20,510 bases of DNA from Saccoglossus kowalevskii (Eukaryota; Hemichordata; Enteropneusta; Harrimaniidae), in the NCBI RefSeq assembly GCF_000003605.2, contig NW_003113970.1, positions 97,886-118,395 on the forward strand, read 5' to 3'. This document shows positions 19,598-20,510 of this stretch, piece after piece. The notes below the pieces were generated by a model that made no database searches, was not told the origin of the DNA, and was given only the letters and a program-made list of their open reading frames with translations. Position numbers and translations under genes: made by a program. How positions within the stretch are numbered: position 1 is the stretch's first letter; the number at the start of each line of letters is the position of its first letter.

Positions 19598-19614
19598 GAA
19601 TGAATGAATGAATG
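19458..19614. repeat. Compound self-complementary tetranucleotide array
   Basis: In plus-strand order: (TGAA)n 19458-19486, then (TCAA/CAAT)n to about 19510, a GAATCAATGG core, TTGG repeats, (TTGA/ATTG)n to about 19593, and (AATG)n to 19614. The TCAA block is the reverse complement of the TTGA block, so the array can fold into a long hairpin. The same TGAA-type repeat bounds it on both sides. The 75-codon minus-strand ORF across it (SINQ repeats) is an artefact. Confidence 0.95.
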
Positions 19615-20323
19615 GACCTGGTTGTGTACCATTCTTTTTGTACATTGCTCTGATCGTGATACTGTGATTCTATGATCTGGAATTGTGGAAGAAAGTACCA
19701 TCACAAAACATATAGCAATTGGCATACATTTATTTTAGCATACATAACAACATACCAAAAATGACACAGAAATGAAAAATGCCTTCTTTTTAAAAATTAA
19801 ACCTGTCTGAAACTTGTGCACATTGTAATATGTTAATAAGGAACACTTGTAACTTGCTTTCATTGAAATAATAGGCCTGTGCTTTACTCAAGTAGTGGAT
19901 TTTTTAGTTATGAATGTTTCTGCATACCTCATGGATCATGACCAAAACTAAAATACCTACATGTATGTACAAAAAATATCTTTACAGGTTTAAAAAAATA
20001 GGCTGAGAGCCTGATGTTCATCGGTCATCATAACTTTAGCAAAGAAACCTATTAGTATAATACATTATGCATGCACAACTGGCATAAGCTTTGACCAATC
20101 TAAGTCATGTCAATCAGTCAACCCATGAGCTCCACCAAACAATGTTTGCTGAGTAAAGCTTGCTTCCAACTGTTACAGTTGTCTAATACACTTGTTTATT
20201 GGAGTCCATGCATTATACACAACCCATATATAAAGAATGGGAAAGTGAAACAAATTTCAAAAATATTAACAAAAAAATCATAACTTCAATAAAAATGGAG
20301 TTATCTTCACCAAATTAACAAAC
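19615..20323. other. AT-rich, probable intron or intergenic
   Basis: No ORF or RNA gene recognised. Short A-runs only. Confidence 0.45.
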
Positions 20324-20341
20324 CTGCGAGAAGACCACCAT
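20324..20341 (-). CDS. Speculative first coding exon
   Basis: On the minus strand ACCATGG is an optimal start context (A at -3, G at +4). The frame ATG GTG GTC TTC TCG CAG is followed by GTTTGT, a usable donor, in phase 0. Joined to the acceptor at 19221-19222 it would give MVVFSQ followed by IDPSVVILMDD. The intron would be 1103 bases (19221-20323) and hold the compound microsatellite. The exon is very short and lacks the first helix of a SAM-like domain, so other exons beyond the window are at least as likely. Confidence 0.2.
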
Positions 20342-20510
20342 GGTAAATATGAAAGTAATTTGGCTAGCGGTTTTTAGGGAGAAGTCGAAATGACAGTTTT
20401 TGACAAAAATACCAAATCAAAGAAAGCTTAGAAAAAACTCCCATGTGCTGAGAGTATTGGAGACACATTAAATATAATTCAAAATTACTTGTACTTGAGA
20501 TTGAGATAGC

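Overview
This window looks like AT-rich, gene-poor nuclear DNA from an animal, probably a marine invertebrate. The evidence is: no dense ORFs, no ribosome-binding-site/operon layout, many simple-sequence arrays ((ATTT)n, (CTGT)n, a (TGAA)/(TCAA)/(TTGA) compound), diverged interspersed and tandem repeats, and one recognisable locus with a splice acceptor and a HECT-type ubiquitin-ligase fold. Genes of this type (an N-terminal SAM-like segment joined to a degenerate HECT domain) are, as I recall, expanded in cnidarians, lancelets, molluscs and fish. I cannot fix the phylum from the sequence.

Layout. 1-870: AT-rich, no gene seen. 946-1437: four tandem units of about 121-131 bp, each opening with an inverted nuclear-receptor-like half-site pair. 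1752-2160: a possible but unproven LTR-like stretch (TG start, hairpin, TATA box, AATAAA). 2160-5600: AT-rich, with a locally more CpG-rich patch at about 3930-4560. 5603-5974: a 372-bp MITE with about 50-bp terminal inverted repeats. 6823-7546: a long (ATTT)n array flanked by duplicated sequence. 7552-10608: a possible 3-kb TTAA-flanked element holding a CpG-rich patch. 10322-10912: several hairpins and a G13 run just after them. 11078-13081: a diverged tandem repeat family with three copies of one module, and (CTGT)n between copies. 13601-14290: a 21-bp minisatellite of about 33 copies. 14291-17313: AT-rich, no gene seen. 17314-19220 (minus): the HECT-like gene. 19221-20510: its probable first intron, containing a self-complementary microsatellite, and a speculative first exon at 20324-20341.

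The locus of real interest is the minus-strand HECT-like gene. Its reading frame runs from a splice acceptor at 19221-19222 to a TAA at 17314-17316, broken in only two places. One is a -1 frame change exactly at an A6 homopolymer that also forms a textbook slippery heptamer (A AAA AAG, 18753-18759). The other is a single in-frame TAA (17473-17475) placed just before the HECT active-site motif AHTC. The rest of the frame, including the catalytic cysteine (17419-17421) beyond the stop, is intact. The plainest readings are a young pseudogene or sequence error, but recoding is a testable alternative at the first site.
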